A stretch of DNA of 36,281 nt. It comes from a virus. The notes below the pieces were generated by a model. The model was not told the DNA's origin. It ran no database searches and was given only the letters and a program-made list of their open reading frames with translations. Within the stretch, counting starts at the first letter, position 1, and every line of letters starts with the position of its first letter. Location of the stretch: IMG/VR virus record IMGVR_UViG_3300037961_003502, positions 1 to 36,281 of that record, one strand, 5' to 3'. The translations under genes were made by a program, and so were the position numbers. Positions 15,756 through 23,526 of this stretch are shown one piece after another.

Positions 15756-18234
15756 AAATACCTACCTTGCCTTGAGAGTTAAATGCTTGTTCTACCATTC
15801 CTACTATCATTTGTTGCCTCTGTGCCATTTGATCGTCAAAACTCTTTGAATCTGTAGCAGTTATATGAAAATTAACAGTAGCTTGATTTCCTGCTATGTT
15901 TTCGTTCGGAGTTATTCTTCCATTTATAGAAGGCGTAAATAATTCTTTACCTCTTTCTCCTACTAAATAAGTTGATCCTTTTTTAACGAACCCTCCATCA
16001 AAGTTAGTCCCTTCGATAGGAATTTGTACCCCTGCTCCATCTTCTTTAGTTAAACTAGGAAACGCTATTCCAAGAATTTTATTCGTTATTTGTTTTTTAA
16101 TTATTATTCTTTGTAGCTCTAATAAAATTGATTTAGCTAAATCTTTGAATCCTGTTTTAGTTCCATTGAAAAAGTTTTGGAATTGTTCGGTTAGTCCGTC
16201 TGTCATCATACCAACTGTTGCGGACATATCTTCTTTAGTAACTTTAGTTTCTGTAATTGTATCTTGTAATGCTTTTTTGAAACTAGTATTCAAAGAATTT
16301 GCGAATACTGTAAATTCATTATTAGTGTCTAATGTTGCTTTTCCTAATTGTTCTAATTGTTTTTTAGCTTCTGCTAATCTAGCTTCAGTTTCTGCATCAT
16401 ATACTGCATCAGCACCTGTTTGTCCACCTGCACCTGCACCTTCACCCTCTTGATTAGTTTTAAACCCAAGATCGAACATTGACATAATATTCGTTTCACC
16501 GCTTAATATATTTTGAAAGTCTTTTTTCCTTTTTTCAAATAAAGCTTTAATATCAACAAATGAAGAATCTTTAGCTTTTTCTCTTTGTTTATATTGACCC
16601 GAAATTTTGCTAGGATCGAATTGTCCTTCAATTAAAAATTCTTCAAGGGTTTGCCCTTTATAGAGTTCACCCTTACCGAAAGCGGTTCTTTGAGCTCTTG
16701 TAAGTTGAGTTCTTTTTACTCCATATTTGTCTAATAAATCATTCATTGTTTGAGCGTTTTTTGTAGGCTCAACCATTTTGATAAGTTTTTTAGTTGCTGT
16801 TGATATTTTGTTTATAAGTTTAGATATACTATCAATAACTAACTCGACAGCTACAGCAATTCCTACAAAGGCGTTTACGATAGCTTCTTTCCAATCAGTA
16901 TTTCCGCTACTAAAAGACTCAATAATGCCTTTCAGAACTCCAACTATAACAATTAATGCACCTAGCTGTTTCCCAAATGTTAAAACTTTGGTAACACCTA
17001 ATGTTAAATTAAAACCTTTTAGTCCTTTTGTTAGCATACCTAAAGGAGCTACTGCTATATTAAATAGTTTAGCTAAAACACTAACCGCTCCTGACATATT
17101 TACTAACAAAAACGAAGCTTGACCTACTGCTACAAGCAAAACTCCTATTGTGCTACCAACTACCGCTACTTTTCCTGCTAATACTAATAAATCTGCAATA
17201 GCTTTTTTGTTTTGTGACATAAAATCAGCCATTTTGTCCAAAAAATCACCAACCGCAGGAGCTAATTTTTTAGCTAACTCAAGCTGAACACCTTCAAAAG
17301 CAGATTTCAATCGGAATAACGAACCTTGTAACGTAGCGTCCATTATATCTGCCATCTCTTGAGCAGAACCTGCCGACAACATAAGTTCTTTTGTTAATGC
17401 TTCAGTTTCTTGTTGCGTTAATGCTAAAGTAACACCAACTGTTGCTCCACGAATGCCGAATAAATCCATTGCTGTAGAAGCAGGATCTAATGAGTTAGCT
17501 ATTTTATCTAATGCTTCATCAAAAGTTAAACCTGCTTCAGATGATTTTAGCAACATATTACGAACGCCTGTACCTGCACTAGAAGCGTCAATACCTCTAT
17601 TGGTTAGTACACCTAGCATTGCTGTTGTTCTTTCTAATGATATTCCTGACAATTTAGCCGAAGCAGATACATTTGCCATAGCAGTATCAAATTTTGAAAG
17701 ATCAAGGGCAGATGAACTAAAGCCTTTTGCCATAACATCAGTTACTCTAGGCATTTCACTAGCTTCTAAACCAAATCCTCTTAAAGTTTGTGCGGATACT
17801 CTTGCAGATTCTGCAAGGTCTTCTCCTGTTGCAAGAGCTAGATTCAAAGTTGCTTTTGTAACTTTTTCTATTTCTTTTGCAGAGAAACCTAATTTAGAAA
17901 AATTTAGTTGTAATTCTGATACATTAGTAGCAGTAAATCTTGTAGTAGCACCTAAATCAGTAGCATTTTTTTCCAACATTTTGAACTCTTCTGCTGTCGC
18001 ACCTGAAATAGCTTTTACTTTAGCCATTTCCTGTTCAAAGTTTTGAAAAACATTAAGAGCAGTACCACCAAAAACAGCAACAGGCGTACCGAAACCTAAA
18101 GCCATAGATTTACCTGCTTGTGTTGCAGATCTACCAAAAGCTTTTAGCTTCCTATTCGCCTTTCTTATATCTTTATCAAGTTGTTTCGTATTTAGTGTTA
18201 TATCACCAAATAAACTACCGATTTTTGTTGCCAT
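15748..18234 (-). CDS. Tail tape measure protein, TP901 family
   Basis: 828 residues. The N-terminal third (FEQEMAKVKAISGATAEEFKML, LGATTRFTATNVSELQLNFSKLGF, ALATGEDLAESARVSAQTLRGFG, LERTTAMLGVLTNRGIDASSAGTG) is the hallmark of the TP901-family tape measure. The middle has several hydrophobic segments (residues about 345-475), which may insert in the host membrane during ejection. The length determines tail length; 828 residues suggests a tail of roughly 120 nm by the usual 1.5 angstrom per residue rule (inference). The ATG overlaps the gpT frame stop (TAATG). Confidence 0.92.
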   Translation of the reverse strand: MATKIGSLFGDITLNTKQLDKDIRKANRKLKAFGRSATQAGKSMALGFGTPVAVFGGTALNVFQNFEQEMAKVKAISGATAEEFKMLEKNATDLGATTRFTATNVSELQLNFSKLGFSAKEIEKVTKATLNLALATGEDLAESARVSAQTLRGFGLEASEMPRVTDVMAKGFSSSALDLSKFDTAMANVSASAKLSGISLERTTAMLGVLTNRGIDASSAGTGVRNMLLKSSEAGLTFDEALDKIANSLDPASTAMDLFGIRGATVGVTLALTQQETEALTKELMLSAGSAQEMADIMDATLQGSLFRLKSAFEGVQLELAKKLAPAVGDFLDKMADFMSQNKKAIADLLVLAGKVAVVGSTIGVLLVAVGQASFLLVNMSGAVSVLAKLFNIAVAPLGMLTKGLKGFNLTLGVTKVLTFGKQLGALIVIVGVLKGIIESFSSGNTDWKEAIVNAFVGIAVAVELVIDSISKLINKISTATKKLIKMVEPTKNAQTMNDLLDKYGVKRTQLTRAQRTAFGKGELYKGQTLEEFLIEGQFDPSKISGQYKQREKAKDSSFVDIKALFEKRKKDFQNILSGETNIMSMFDLGFKTNQEGEGAGAGGQTGADAVYDAETEARLAEAKKQLEQLGKATLDTNNEFTVFANSLNTSFKKALQDTITETKVTKEDMSATVGMMTDGLTEQFQNFFNGTKTGFKDLAKSILLELQRIIIKKQITNKILGIAFPSLTKEDGAGVQIPIEGTNFDGGFVKKGSTYLVGERGKELFTPSINGRITPNENIAGNQATVNFHITATDSKSFDDQMAQRQQMIVGMVEQAFNSQGKVGIYG

Positions 18235-18557
18235 TACCCGTAAGACCTCATTTGTTCTAACGCTACTCTAAATTTAGCTATTTTTGTTTCAAATTCTTTT
18301 TTGCTAACCTTTTTATTATCTTTAGATTTTTGAGGCATGAAGTCTTCAATTTTATATGGTCGAGGCTTTTTCTTATCATTCCTATTAATTTCTGCAAGTA
18401 TCCAACAAATTTTAGCGTAATTAGTTTCATCTCTTTCCCTAACCAATTCATAAATTTTATGATACGCTTCCATTTCATCTTTAGTTGCATTTAAGAACTC
18501 CTCTTTTGTTAGTCCATAACATATTTTAGCTAGAGCTATTGCCTCTAGCCATTCTCT
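18234..18557 (-). CDS. Tail assembly chaperone gpT part (made as G-T frameshift fusion)
   Basis: This frame is open from the slippery site at 18557 to its stop at 18234 and gives 107 residues beginning REWLEAIALAKICYGLTKEEF and ending LEQMRSYG. The W..A...YGLTKEEF...TKDEM pattern is typical of the T domain of tail assembly chaperones. A separate product could start at an internal ATG, but a -1 slip at A7 would join it to the 93 upstream residues and yield a 200-residue GT protein, as in lambda G/GT. It guides tail tube polymerisation around the tape measure, whose gene follows with a TAATG overlap. Confidence 0.75.
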   Translation of the reverse strand, partial: REWLEAIALAKICYGLTKEEFLNATKDEMEAYHKIYELVRERDETNYAKICWILAEINRNDKKKPRPYKIEDFMPQKSKDNKKVSKKEFETKIAKFRVALEQMRSYG

Positions 18558-18835
18558 TTTTTTGAGTCAACTTCCTCATCTTCAGTTTTATTCAAACCAC
18601 TTTCTTCAATAATATCCCTCATAATAGCAGGTAACTCGTTCAAATTAGGCAAATCGTTAGCATGATCTAACGGATCTCCCTCTAAACCTAAACAAGCACA
18701 AGCTAAATTAATAGAAGCCGTAATAGGTTGTGTTTCAAATTGACCTATTGTTCCTCCATTTAATTCAAACTTCATCATTGCCCTGTTATCTATTTTAGCT
18801 TCTACTTTTTTTCCTTTGTATTTTATTTTTGCCAT
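18545..18835 (-). CDS. Tail assembly chaperone gpG
   Basis: 96 residues, starting MAKIKYKGKKVEAKIDNRAMMKFELNGG and ending in an acidic tail, EDEEVDSKKENG. The N-terminal DNRAMMKFE-type motif and a central hydrophobic region (ASINLACACLGLEG) fit the G-type tail assembly chaperones. It lies between the second tail tube gene and the tape measure, the canonical place. The last codons contain a TCA AAA AAA slippery site, so a fraction of ribosomes should continue into the T frame. Confidence 0.8.
   Translation of the reverse strand: MAKIKYKGKKVEAKIDNRAMMKFELNGGTIGQFETQPITASINLACACLGLEGDPLDHANDLPNLNELPAIMRDIIEESGLNKTEDEEVDSKKENG
18557..18563 (-). other. Programmed -1 frameshift site A AAA AAA
   Basis: Seven A residues on the minus strand sit in the X XXY YYZ phase (TCA AAA AAA G) six codons before the gpG stop. 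The -1 frame is open past this point into the T frame. This is the conserved tail chaperone frameshift in its expected location. No strong downstream pseudoknot was identified by eye, though TGGCTAGAGGCAATAGCTC could form a hairpin. Confidence 0.8.
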
Positions 18836-18849
18836 AATTTTCCTTATTT

Positions 18850-19941
18850 TTAATTAACGTAAGTTACTGCACCTTTTATCTTTAAAGAAACTGTTGTTTC
18901 TACATAGTCATCTATAGGAACAGATTGTTCCTGACCATAAACACAACAGTCAAAAGTTGATTCAACCTCATTATCGTTGTTTTTGATTCTTCCGTATAAA
19001 TTTGTGTCTTCTTTCATCAAGTCCCACCAACTAAAAAATCTATAAAGCTTTAAACCGCTCATACTAATATCTGTATTATTTACAAACATGGACAAAGCGG
19101 GTTGACCTCCGCTCATAAATGCAACTTTATGATCTCCTACGCTTCTTGGTATTCTCATGCCTGCTGTTCCGCTATTCAAATAACCTCCATTAGCAGTAGA
19201 TTTACCATAGTTTAAAATTAAAAATCTCTCATTATTTTCAGGTGAAAAGGAATGAACTGTATATTCAAACTGATACTTCTCGCCTGTTTTTCTAAAAACA
19301 TCTAAACCTGTTGTACCTGTTCCGCTATCCTTTGCTATTTTAGCTTTATTCATATAAGCGTGAGGAGGATTTTCGTCATTTGAAGCGTCTACTACTATTC
19401 TTTTAGGTGTAGTTGTATGATCTATTGTAACACCTGCATTTGTAGAAGAACCATCAGTTGTCCAACCTGTACCTTTATGAGCTACTGATACATCTGATCT
19501 TAATATACCTGTTCCTGCATTACTTACTTTTGTGTTTCTAAAAGTTCCATTAATATTTATTTCTTCATAAGGAAAAGCTGTTTTGTAATCTTTGTTTGTG
19601 TGAATAGAAGTTAATTTATTAGCAGTAGTTGTAGTGTAAGTATGACCATCTATTGTAACAGTAGACCTATTTTGCGAAGGATTACCATTAGCTAATTGAG
19701 GATTCCAATTACCATAACCTTCTCCTGTAGTATATAACTCCGATCTTGAAGTAAATACAACTTCTCCATTATCAACTAAACCTCCAACAAAAGTTCGATT
19801 GCCTTCGCTGTCATGGTTAGTTGTTTCAATGTTATCTTTACTAATAGTAGGCATTGTTAAAGAAACCATATCAGGAATACTTGTCCATGTACTATTATCT
19901 ACAGAAACTTCTAAACTATATTTATTACCAAATCTTATCAT
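18850..19941 (-). CDS. Second tail tube protein paralog with inserted domain
   Basis: 363 residues. Its first 65 residues (SVDNSTWTSIPDMVSL, PTISKDNIETTNHDSEGNRTFVGGL) align closely with the major tail protein at 21242-21676, and its last residues (DYVETTVSLKIKGAVTYVN) match that protein's end. In between lies an extra stretch of roughly 200 residues, beta-rich and glycine/threonine-rich, absent from the shorter paralog. It could be a tail terminator, a decorated tube subunit or a minor tube protein exposing an adhesive domain. It follows the PEP-CTERM gene by 2 nt with a GAGG ribosome-binding site. Confidence 0.75.
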   Translation of the reverse strand: MIRFGNKYSLEVSVDNSTWTSIPDMVSLTMPTISKDNIETTNHDSEGNRTFVGGLVDNGEVVFTSRSELYTTGEGYGNWNPQLANGNPSQNRSTVTIDGHTYTTTTANKLTSIHTNKDYKTAFPYEEININGTFRNTKVSNAGTGILRSDVSVAHKGTGWTTDGSSTNAGVTIDHTTTPKRIVVDASNDENPPHAYMNKAKIAKDSGTGTTGLDVFRKTGEKYQFEYTVHSFSPENNERFLILNYGKSTANGGYLNSGTAGMRIPRSVGDHKVAFMSGGQPALSMFVNNTDISMSGLKLYRFFSWWDLMKEDTNLYGRIKNNDNEVESTFDCCVYGQEQSVPIDDYVETTVSLKIKGAVTYVN

Positions 19942-19943
19942 AA

Positions 19944-20483
19944 CTACCTCTTTCTAAATAATAATAAACTAGCTCCACCTAGTAAGATTAAACCTACTGC
20001 TTGTGGTTCGGGTATAACCGAAAGCTCATTATTACTATAAATTTTAAAATCTACTGTTCCTGTTTGTTCAGGATCATAACTCGTTACCATTGCTATCAAA
20101 TGATTATCGAATGTAACATCTTCAAGATAAAAATACAAACCTTCATTCACACTATAGTTGCCATCGTCATCTTCATCATAAAGAACGTAAGATTGATTTA
20201 AACTATTTATTCCATTGAAAGAATTATTTTCTAATATATATAAGTATAAATAAGGATCATCATAGTCGCCTAAATTTGCGTCATAGTTTTCAAAAGTTAC
20301 AATAGTGTTCAACTCTGATTGAATCTCAAAAATATCGTAATAGAATGTTTCATTATCTTGTATAAAATAATTATCTTCTCCAAGAACAGCAGTATAATCA
20401 TAAATATAATCAGCCCTTGTTAAACTAGCTATTAATAAAACAATAATTAATCCTGCTAACGCTAAATATTCTTGTAATCTCAT
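19944..20483 (-). CDS. Exported PEP-CTERM-type surface protein
   Basis: 179 residues. The N-terminus (LALAGLIIVLLIASLTRADY) is a signal peptide. The central acidic beta domain (DPYLYLYILENNS, YDEDDDGNY, IAMVTSYDPEQTGTVDFKIY) resembles the pre-peptidase C-terminal (PPC-like) domains of secreted bacterial proteins. The C-terminus is a textbook PEP-CTERM signal: IPEP (157-160), a hydrophobic span AVGLILLGGASLLLF and the basic end RKR. Exosortase of the host would cut and anchor it at the envelope. It is a moron-like gene inside the tail operon, its ATG overlapping the stop of a mini membrane-protein gene. Confidence 0.8.
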   Translation of the reverse strand: MRLQEYLALAGLIIVLLIASLTRADYIYDYTAVLGEDNYFIQDNETFYYDIFEIQSELNTIVTFENYDANLGDYDDPYLYLYILENNSFNGINSLNQSYVLYDEDDDGNYSVNEGLYFYLEDVTFDNHLIAMVTSYDPEQTGTVDFKIYSNNELSVIPEPQAVGLILLGGASLLLFRKR

Positions 20484-20623
20484 TTTTTAAACCAATCTAT
20501 TATTTTTTTTGCTTTGCTGTTTTTTGGCATGAACATACTAATCGTTGCAATTAGTCCTCCTAAACCGATTAGAACGCCTATTATATGCTCTTTTATATGT
20601 TCATATATGATTTCTATATGCAC
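20480..20623 (-). CDS. Mini membrane protein (47 aa)
   Basis: 47 residues from a GTG that overlaps the upstream stop (TAGTG), with AGGAG 9 nt before. It has an amphipathic head (HIEIIYEHIKEH), one span (IIGVLIGLGGLIATISMFM) and a lysine-rich tail (PKNSKAKKIIDWFKK). Its TGA overlaps the ATG of the PEP-CTERM gene, so the two are translationally coupled and may work together at the host envelope. No family was recognised. Confidence 0.6.
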   Translation of the reverse strand: MHIEIIYEHIKEHIIGVLIGLGGLIATISMFMPKNSKAKKIIDWFKK

Positions 20624-21198
20624 TATGTCATGCTCCTACTACGTTCACTTATGGAGGTTACACTACCATCACTATCCGTATTATTCGGATTAGGAGGTTG
20701 CACTGATTTTCTAAATTGTTCTTCTATCGCTTTTTCTTCATCTGTTTTATTCTTTTCTTCAATGGCTTGTTTCCTAGCTTCACCAACTTTAATACCTAAT
20801 ACAGAATCTACTTTTGGAATATCTTGTCCGTATTTACTATGACCTTCAGGTATTGTGTCTTTTATTGTTCCTGTTTCTAATAATTCTTGTATCATTGGTG
20901 TAGCTTTTTCTATTACATGGTTTGAATGGTCATGTATATGCTCAACTTGAAAAGCTCCTGCTGATCCTACTGCTATTAAACCGCTTGCTCCTAAAGAACT
21001 TGCTTGTGTTTGTATAGATTGTATAACAGCCTGAACTCCTGATTGAGTAGCTTGAGAAGTAACTTCTGATCCAATAGAATCAGCTACTTTATCGAACTTA
21101 ACCTTTTTTTTAGGTTTAGATTCGTAAATATCAGAAGAAGAGTCATTTTCTTCATAAATGACGCCCTTAATCGTTACTTTTCTGCCTTTATCTGCCAT
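20623..21198 (-). CDS. Hypothetical protein upstream of PEP-CTERM unit (191 aa)
   Basis: 191 residues from the ATG at 21196-21198; a GTG 12 nt earlier lies inside the terminator T-tract and is less likely. The N-terminus is charged (KPKKKVKFDKVADSIGSEV), the middle is glycine/alanine-rich and weakly hydrophobic (SSLGASGLIAVGSAGAFQ), and EHIHDHSNH is a histidine cluster. The C-terminal part is hydrophilic and ends ISERSRSMT. No family was recognised. It directly follows the major tail protein terminator and is coupled to the mini membrane-protein gene. Confidence 0.6.
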   Translation of the reverse strand: MADKGRKVTIKGVIYEENDSSSDIYESKPKKKVKFDKVADSIGSEVTSQATQSGVQAVIQSIQTQASSLGASGLIAVGSAGAFQVEHIHDHSNHVIEKATPMIQELLETGTIKDTIPEGHSKYGQDIPKVDSVLGIKVGEARKQAIEEKNKTDEEKAIEEQFRKSVQPPNPNNTDSDGSVTSISERSRSMT

Positions 21199-21202
21199 TT
21201 TT

Positions 21203-21232
21203 AAAAACACCCTGCCCTTTCGGGCAGAGCCC
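21203..21232 (-). terminator. Rho-independent terminator after major tail gene
   Basis: A minus-strand 8-bp stem CTCTGCCC with a GAAA tetraloop and GGGCAGGG (two G-T pairs) is followed by TGTTTTT. It is similar in sequence to the terminator after the capsid gene. Termination here would raise major tail protein mRNA relative to the downstream genes. Confidence 0.75.
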
Positions 21233-21241
21233 TTGTGTTAA

Positions 21242-21676
21242 TTAACTATATGTAATATCACCTGTTACTTTAATAGTAATAGTAGCTGATAATACTCCAT
21301 CGATAGGAGCTGACGTTTCAAAAGAAGTTACAACTCCTCTAAATACGTCTGCACTAGAATCAGAATATATAATTTTGAATTTAGTTGTATTTGCTACAGG
21401 ATCGTCATTAGGAGTTTCTGCTAAATCTCTTAATGCAATATGCTTTTTATTGCTTGCATCGTCTTTATCAGGATCTAAATTAACTGTAACAGACATTTCA
21501 CCGAAATCTACTAAACCGCCTACATAAGTTCTAATTCCACCTGAATTATGATGAGTAGTTTCTATAGTGTCTTTACTAATACTTGGAGGAGTAATATCTG
21601 TAACCTCGCCTACTGAATTGAAAGTTGAATCATCAGTAGATACTTGGAAAATAACTCCATAACCTTTTGTTGCCAT
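21242..21676 (-). CDS. Major tail (tube) protein
   Basis: 144 residues, starting MATKGYGVIFQVSTDDSTF, with PSISKDTIETTHHNSGGIRTYVGGLVDFGEMSV and the end GVLSATITIKVTGDITYS. This is the pattern of the small lambda gpV/TP901-type tail tube proteins. An AGAGG ribosome-binding site precedes the start, and a strong terminator follows, as expected for an abundant structural protein. The longer paralog at 18850-19941 shares both termini. Confidence 0.85.
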   Translation of the reverse strand: MATKGYGVIFQVSTDDSTFNSVGEVTDITPPSISKDTIETTHHNSGGIRTYVGGLVDFGEMSVTVNLDPDKDDASNKKHIALRDLAETPNDDPVANTTKFKIIYSDSSADVFRGVVTSFETSAPIDGVLSATITIKVTGDITYS

Positions 21677-21691
21677 AATCTTACCTCTTTC

Positions 21692-22087
21692 TTATTTGAA
21701 TATGTATTTAAAAACTAGATCAACTGATCTAATATAAGTTTCGCCTTCATCATCAAACTCGTCAAACTCATTGTCGCAAGTACAATAAGCTAGACTAGTA
21801 TTGGTTGTTAAATCGAATGATTGTCCTACGAAAGCGTTTTTTAATTTTTCTACCCTATCGTCTAATATCGATAAAGTTTTACAATAAAAGTCAAACTGAA
21901 ACCTTGCGTCACCTGTGGTATATGAACCTCCGTGAATCACATCAGTATTATTATCTATCATGCTAATTATTACATAAGGATCACTAGCACCCTGCGGAGC
22001 TTGACTAGGATAATAATTATTATCGCTCTCAAGAGAACTTCCTTTTATGTAACTACACATAGCTTTAAATATTGATTCGGTTGCCAT
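21692..22087 (-). CDS. Tail completion protein (DUF3168-like)
   Basis: 131 residues. SIFKAMCSYIKGSS, YPSQAPQGASDPYVIISMIDNN, RFQFDFYCKT and the closing IRSVDLVFKYIFK follow the DUF3168 tail completion/terminator pattern (p..aP.gt..PYvv...i). It joins tail to connector. It overlaps the upstream gp10-like gene by 1 nt and lies immediately before the major tail gene, the canonical order. Confidence 0.75.
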   Translation of the reverse strand: MATESIFKAMCSYIKGSSLESDNNYYPSQAPQGASDPYVIISMIDNNTDVIHGGSYTTGDARFQFDFYCKTLSILDDRVEKLKNAFVGQSFDLTTNTSLAYCTCDNEFDEFDDEGETYIRSVDLVFKYIFK

Positions 22088-22611
22088 CAGTTTAATTTTC
22101 TCATTTTTTTACGCATTGCTTTTCTTGCTCTATATCTATGCAGTCTTGATACTTGTTCAAAGCTATCCATTACAGAATTAATAACTGCACGTTTAGCTCT
22201 AGGACTACCTTCCTCAAAACTTTTTTTCATAAATGGTCTATGTCTTGTTCCTCTTGCATCTCTATTATATTCATTAAAATAAACATAAACACCTGGATCG
22301 TTCTTTTCCCTTTTATATTTTGCACCAACTATTGAAGTAGTATTCCCACTTGCTCTATATTTTCTAACTCTTTGACTAATTGATTTTTTTAATTTTCCTG
22401 TATCAACAGGTGCGTTTTGTTGCATTTTTTTAATTATTTCTTTTCCACCTGCTCTTACTGCTCTGTTTGGTGCTAAACGAGAAACGTCTTTAGAAATTTT
22501 ATGAAGCTTAGCGAACATTTCTTCGATTGCTTCTTTTGGGAAATCAACATTAGCGTAGTTATATACGTTTTTTCTATGCGTGTTTTTTATACCTGAAATG
22601 GAAGAGTACAT
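22087..22611 (-). CDS. HK97 gp10-like head-tail/tail completion protein
   Basis: 174 residues from the ATG at 22609-22611, which overlaps the upstream stop as TAATG and has GGGAGG 6 nt before; the open frame extends upstream from a TTG but lacks a site. AVRAGGKEIIKKMQQNAPVDTGKLKKSI is the classic HK97 gp10-like motif (APvdTG.L..s), and RPFMKKSFEE is also typical. The C-terminus is very basic (RYRARKAMRKKMRKLN). It is needed to complete the neck or tail. Confidence 0.85.
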   Translation of the reverse strand: MYSSISGIKNTHRKNVYNYANVDFPKEAIEEMFAKLHKISKDVSRLAPNRAVRAGGKEIIKKMQQNAPVDTGKLKKSISQRVRKYRASGNTTSIVGAKYKREKNDPGVYVYFNEYNRDARGTRHRPFMKKSFEEGSPRAKRAVINSVMDSFEQVSRLHRYRARKAMRKKMRKLN

Positions 22612-22928
22612 TATATAACCTCCCGACAATGTAAAATAGTTTGATCGAATCTACGCTGATGGGTAATTGACTCAATATCAAAATCTCTACTATCCCAAGT
22701 AAGTTTCTGATTTATTTTAATATCAGTAGCGAATCTTAATCTAAAGTCAAATTTTTGATAACCAACCTGTTTGCCATTAGCATTAACTTCTTCGCCTTGT
22801 TTTGTTATAACTTGAGCGTAATAATAACTAGGACTGTTGTCAGACAAAATAGGTTCACCAAAATCACCTCTTGTTTCTGATAGTGATTTTATAGCTATTC
22901 TTTCGTCTAATTTTCCTACGTTTCTCAT
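22611..22928 (-). CDS. Head-tail adaptor (phage_H_T_join/SPP1 gp16-like)
   Basis: 105 residues. GKLDERIAIKSLSETRGDFGEP, YYYAQVITKQGEEVNANG and FRLRFATDIKINQKLTWDSRDFDIESI match the small beta-barrel head-tail joining proteins (R...l..r.D.fGe, ...i....w.g..y.I..i). It sits between the membrane-protein genes and the gp10-like gene. It forms a ring in the neck below the connector. Confidence 0.82.
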   Translation of the reverse strand: MRNVGKLDERIAIKSLSETRGDFGEPILSDNSPSYYYAQVITKQGEEVNANGKQVGYQKFDFRLRFATDIKINQKLTWDSRDFDIESITHQRRFDQTILHCREVI

Positions 22929-23350
22929 CTAACCTGCGAACTTCCAAAATAAAATCCTACTAATGCCAACATAGTCTGTCTAACTTCAGGCAATAAAACA
23001 TAACCATTCAACTCAATCCAACCATTGCCTTTAGAAAAAGTGTTACCGAATAAAAAATTAATTAAACCGCTACTTTTACTAGCCTCGATCGTTATAGGCT
23101 CATTGAAGAATGCCATGATGAAAGGTGCAAAGATAACCGCAAAAAGCGTGCATAGAGCGATTGTGCGTCTTACAACCTGACCTGCAACCCCATCTCTTTT
23201 TGAAGCTCTGTCTGCACTATCATCTGCAACTTCTTGTTTTTTTAACATAGACTCAAGTTGCCTAGATTGTGCTTGTGCCTGTGCAGAAATAAGTTTCATT
23301 ACAAAACCTGCTACACTGCCACCTAACATTGCTATTATTTCCGTTGGCAT
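22925..23350 (-). CDS. Membrane protein, possible holin-like
   Basis: 141 residues. It has an N-terminal hydrophobic segment (IIAMLGGSVAGFVMKLI), a charged coiled region with SRQLESMLKKQE and ADRASKRD, a strong span (IALCTLFAVIFAPFIMAFF) and a final span ending LPEVRQTMLALVGFYFGSSQVR. Proteins with this layout recur in marine phages in structural operons; their role is unproven. Together with the 58-residue membrane protein just upstream (TAATG overlap) they are the best holin candidates in the window, though they are far from the endolysin gene. Confidence 0.5.
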   Translation of the reverse strand: MPTEIIAMLGGSVAGFVMKLISAQAQAQSRQLESMLKKQEVADDSADRASKRDGVAGQVVRRTIALCTLFAVIFAPFIMAFFNEPITIEASKSSGLINFLFGNTFSKGNGWIELNGYVLLPEVRQTMLALVGFYFGSSQVR

Positions 23351-23526
23351 TATTTATTTTTCCAACCTTTCCAAATATTATAAAGAGCATTTAGTCCTAC
23401 TAAAATACCTATGCAAGAAGCTATAATAGAAGCTACATAACTCACTTCCTGCAAACCCCAAGAAGCAACTGCCGAAGTTCCTGAAATGCCTGCTTTAATT
23501 ACTGTGTCATTTACCAAATTAGTCAT
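23350..23526 (-). CDS. Small membrane protein, possible holin
   Basis: 58 residues, starting MTNLVNDTVIKAGISGTSAVASWGLQ, with one clear span (VASIIASCIGILVGLNALYNIW) and a basic end (KGWKNK), a charge distribution seen in small holins. It overlaps its upstream gene by 8 nt, and its stop overlaps the start of the next membrane protein gene as TAATG. The position between connector genes is unusual for a holin, so the call is tentative. Confidence 0.5.
   Translation of the reverse strand: MTNLVNDTVIKAGISGTSAVASWGLQEVSYVASIIASCIGILVGLNALYNIWKGWKNK

Noticed and set aside
17453-18046. Long plus-strand open frame
   Set aside because: It is antisense to the conserved N-terminal region of the tape measure and has no ribosome-binding site or recognisable domain.
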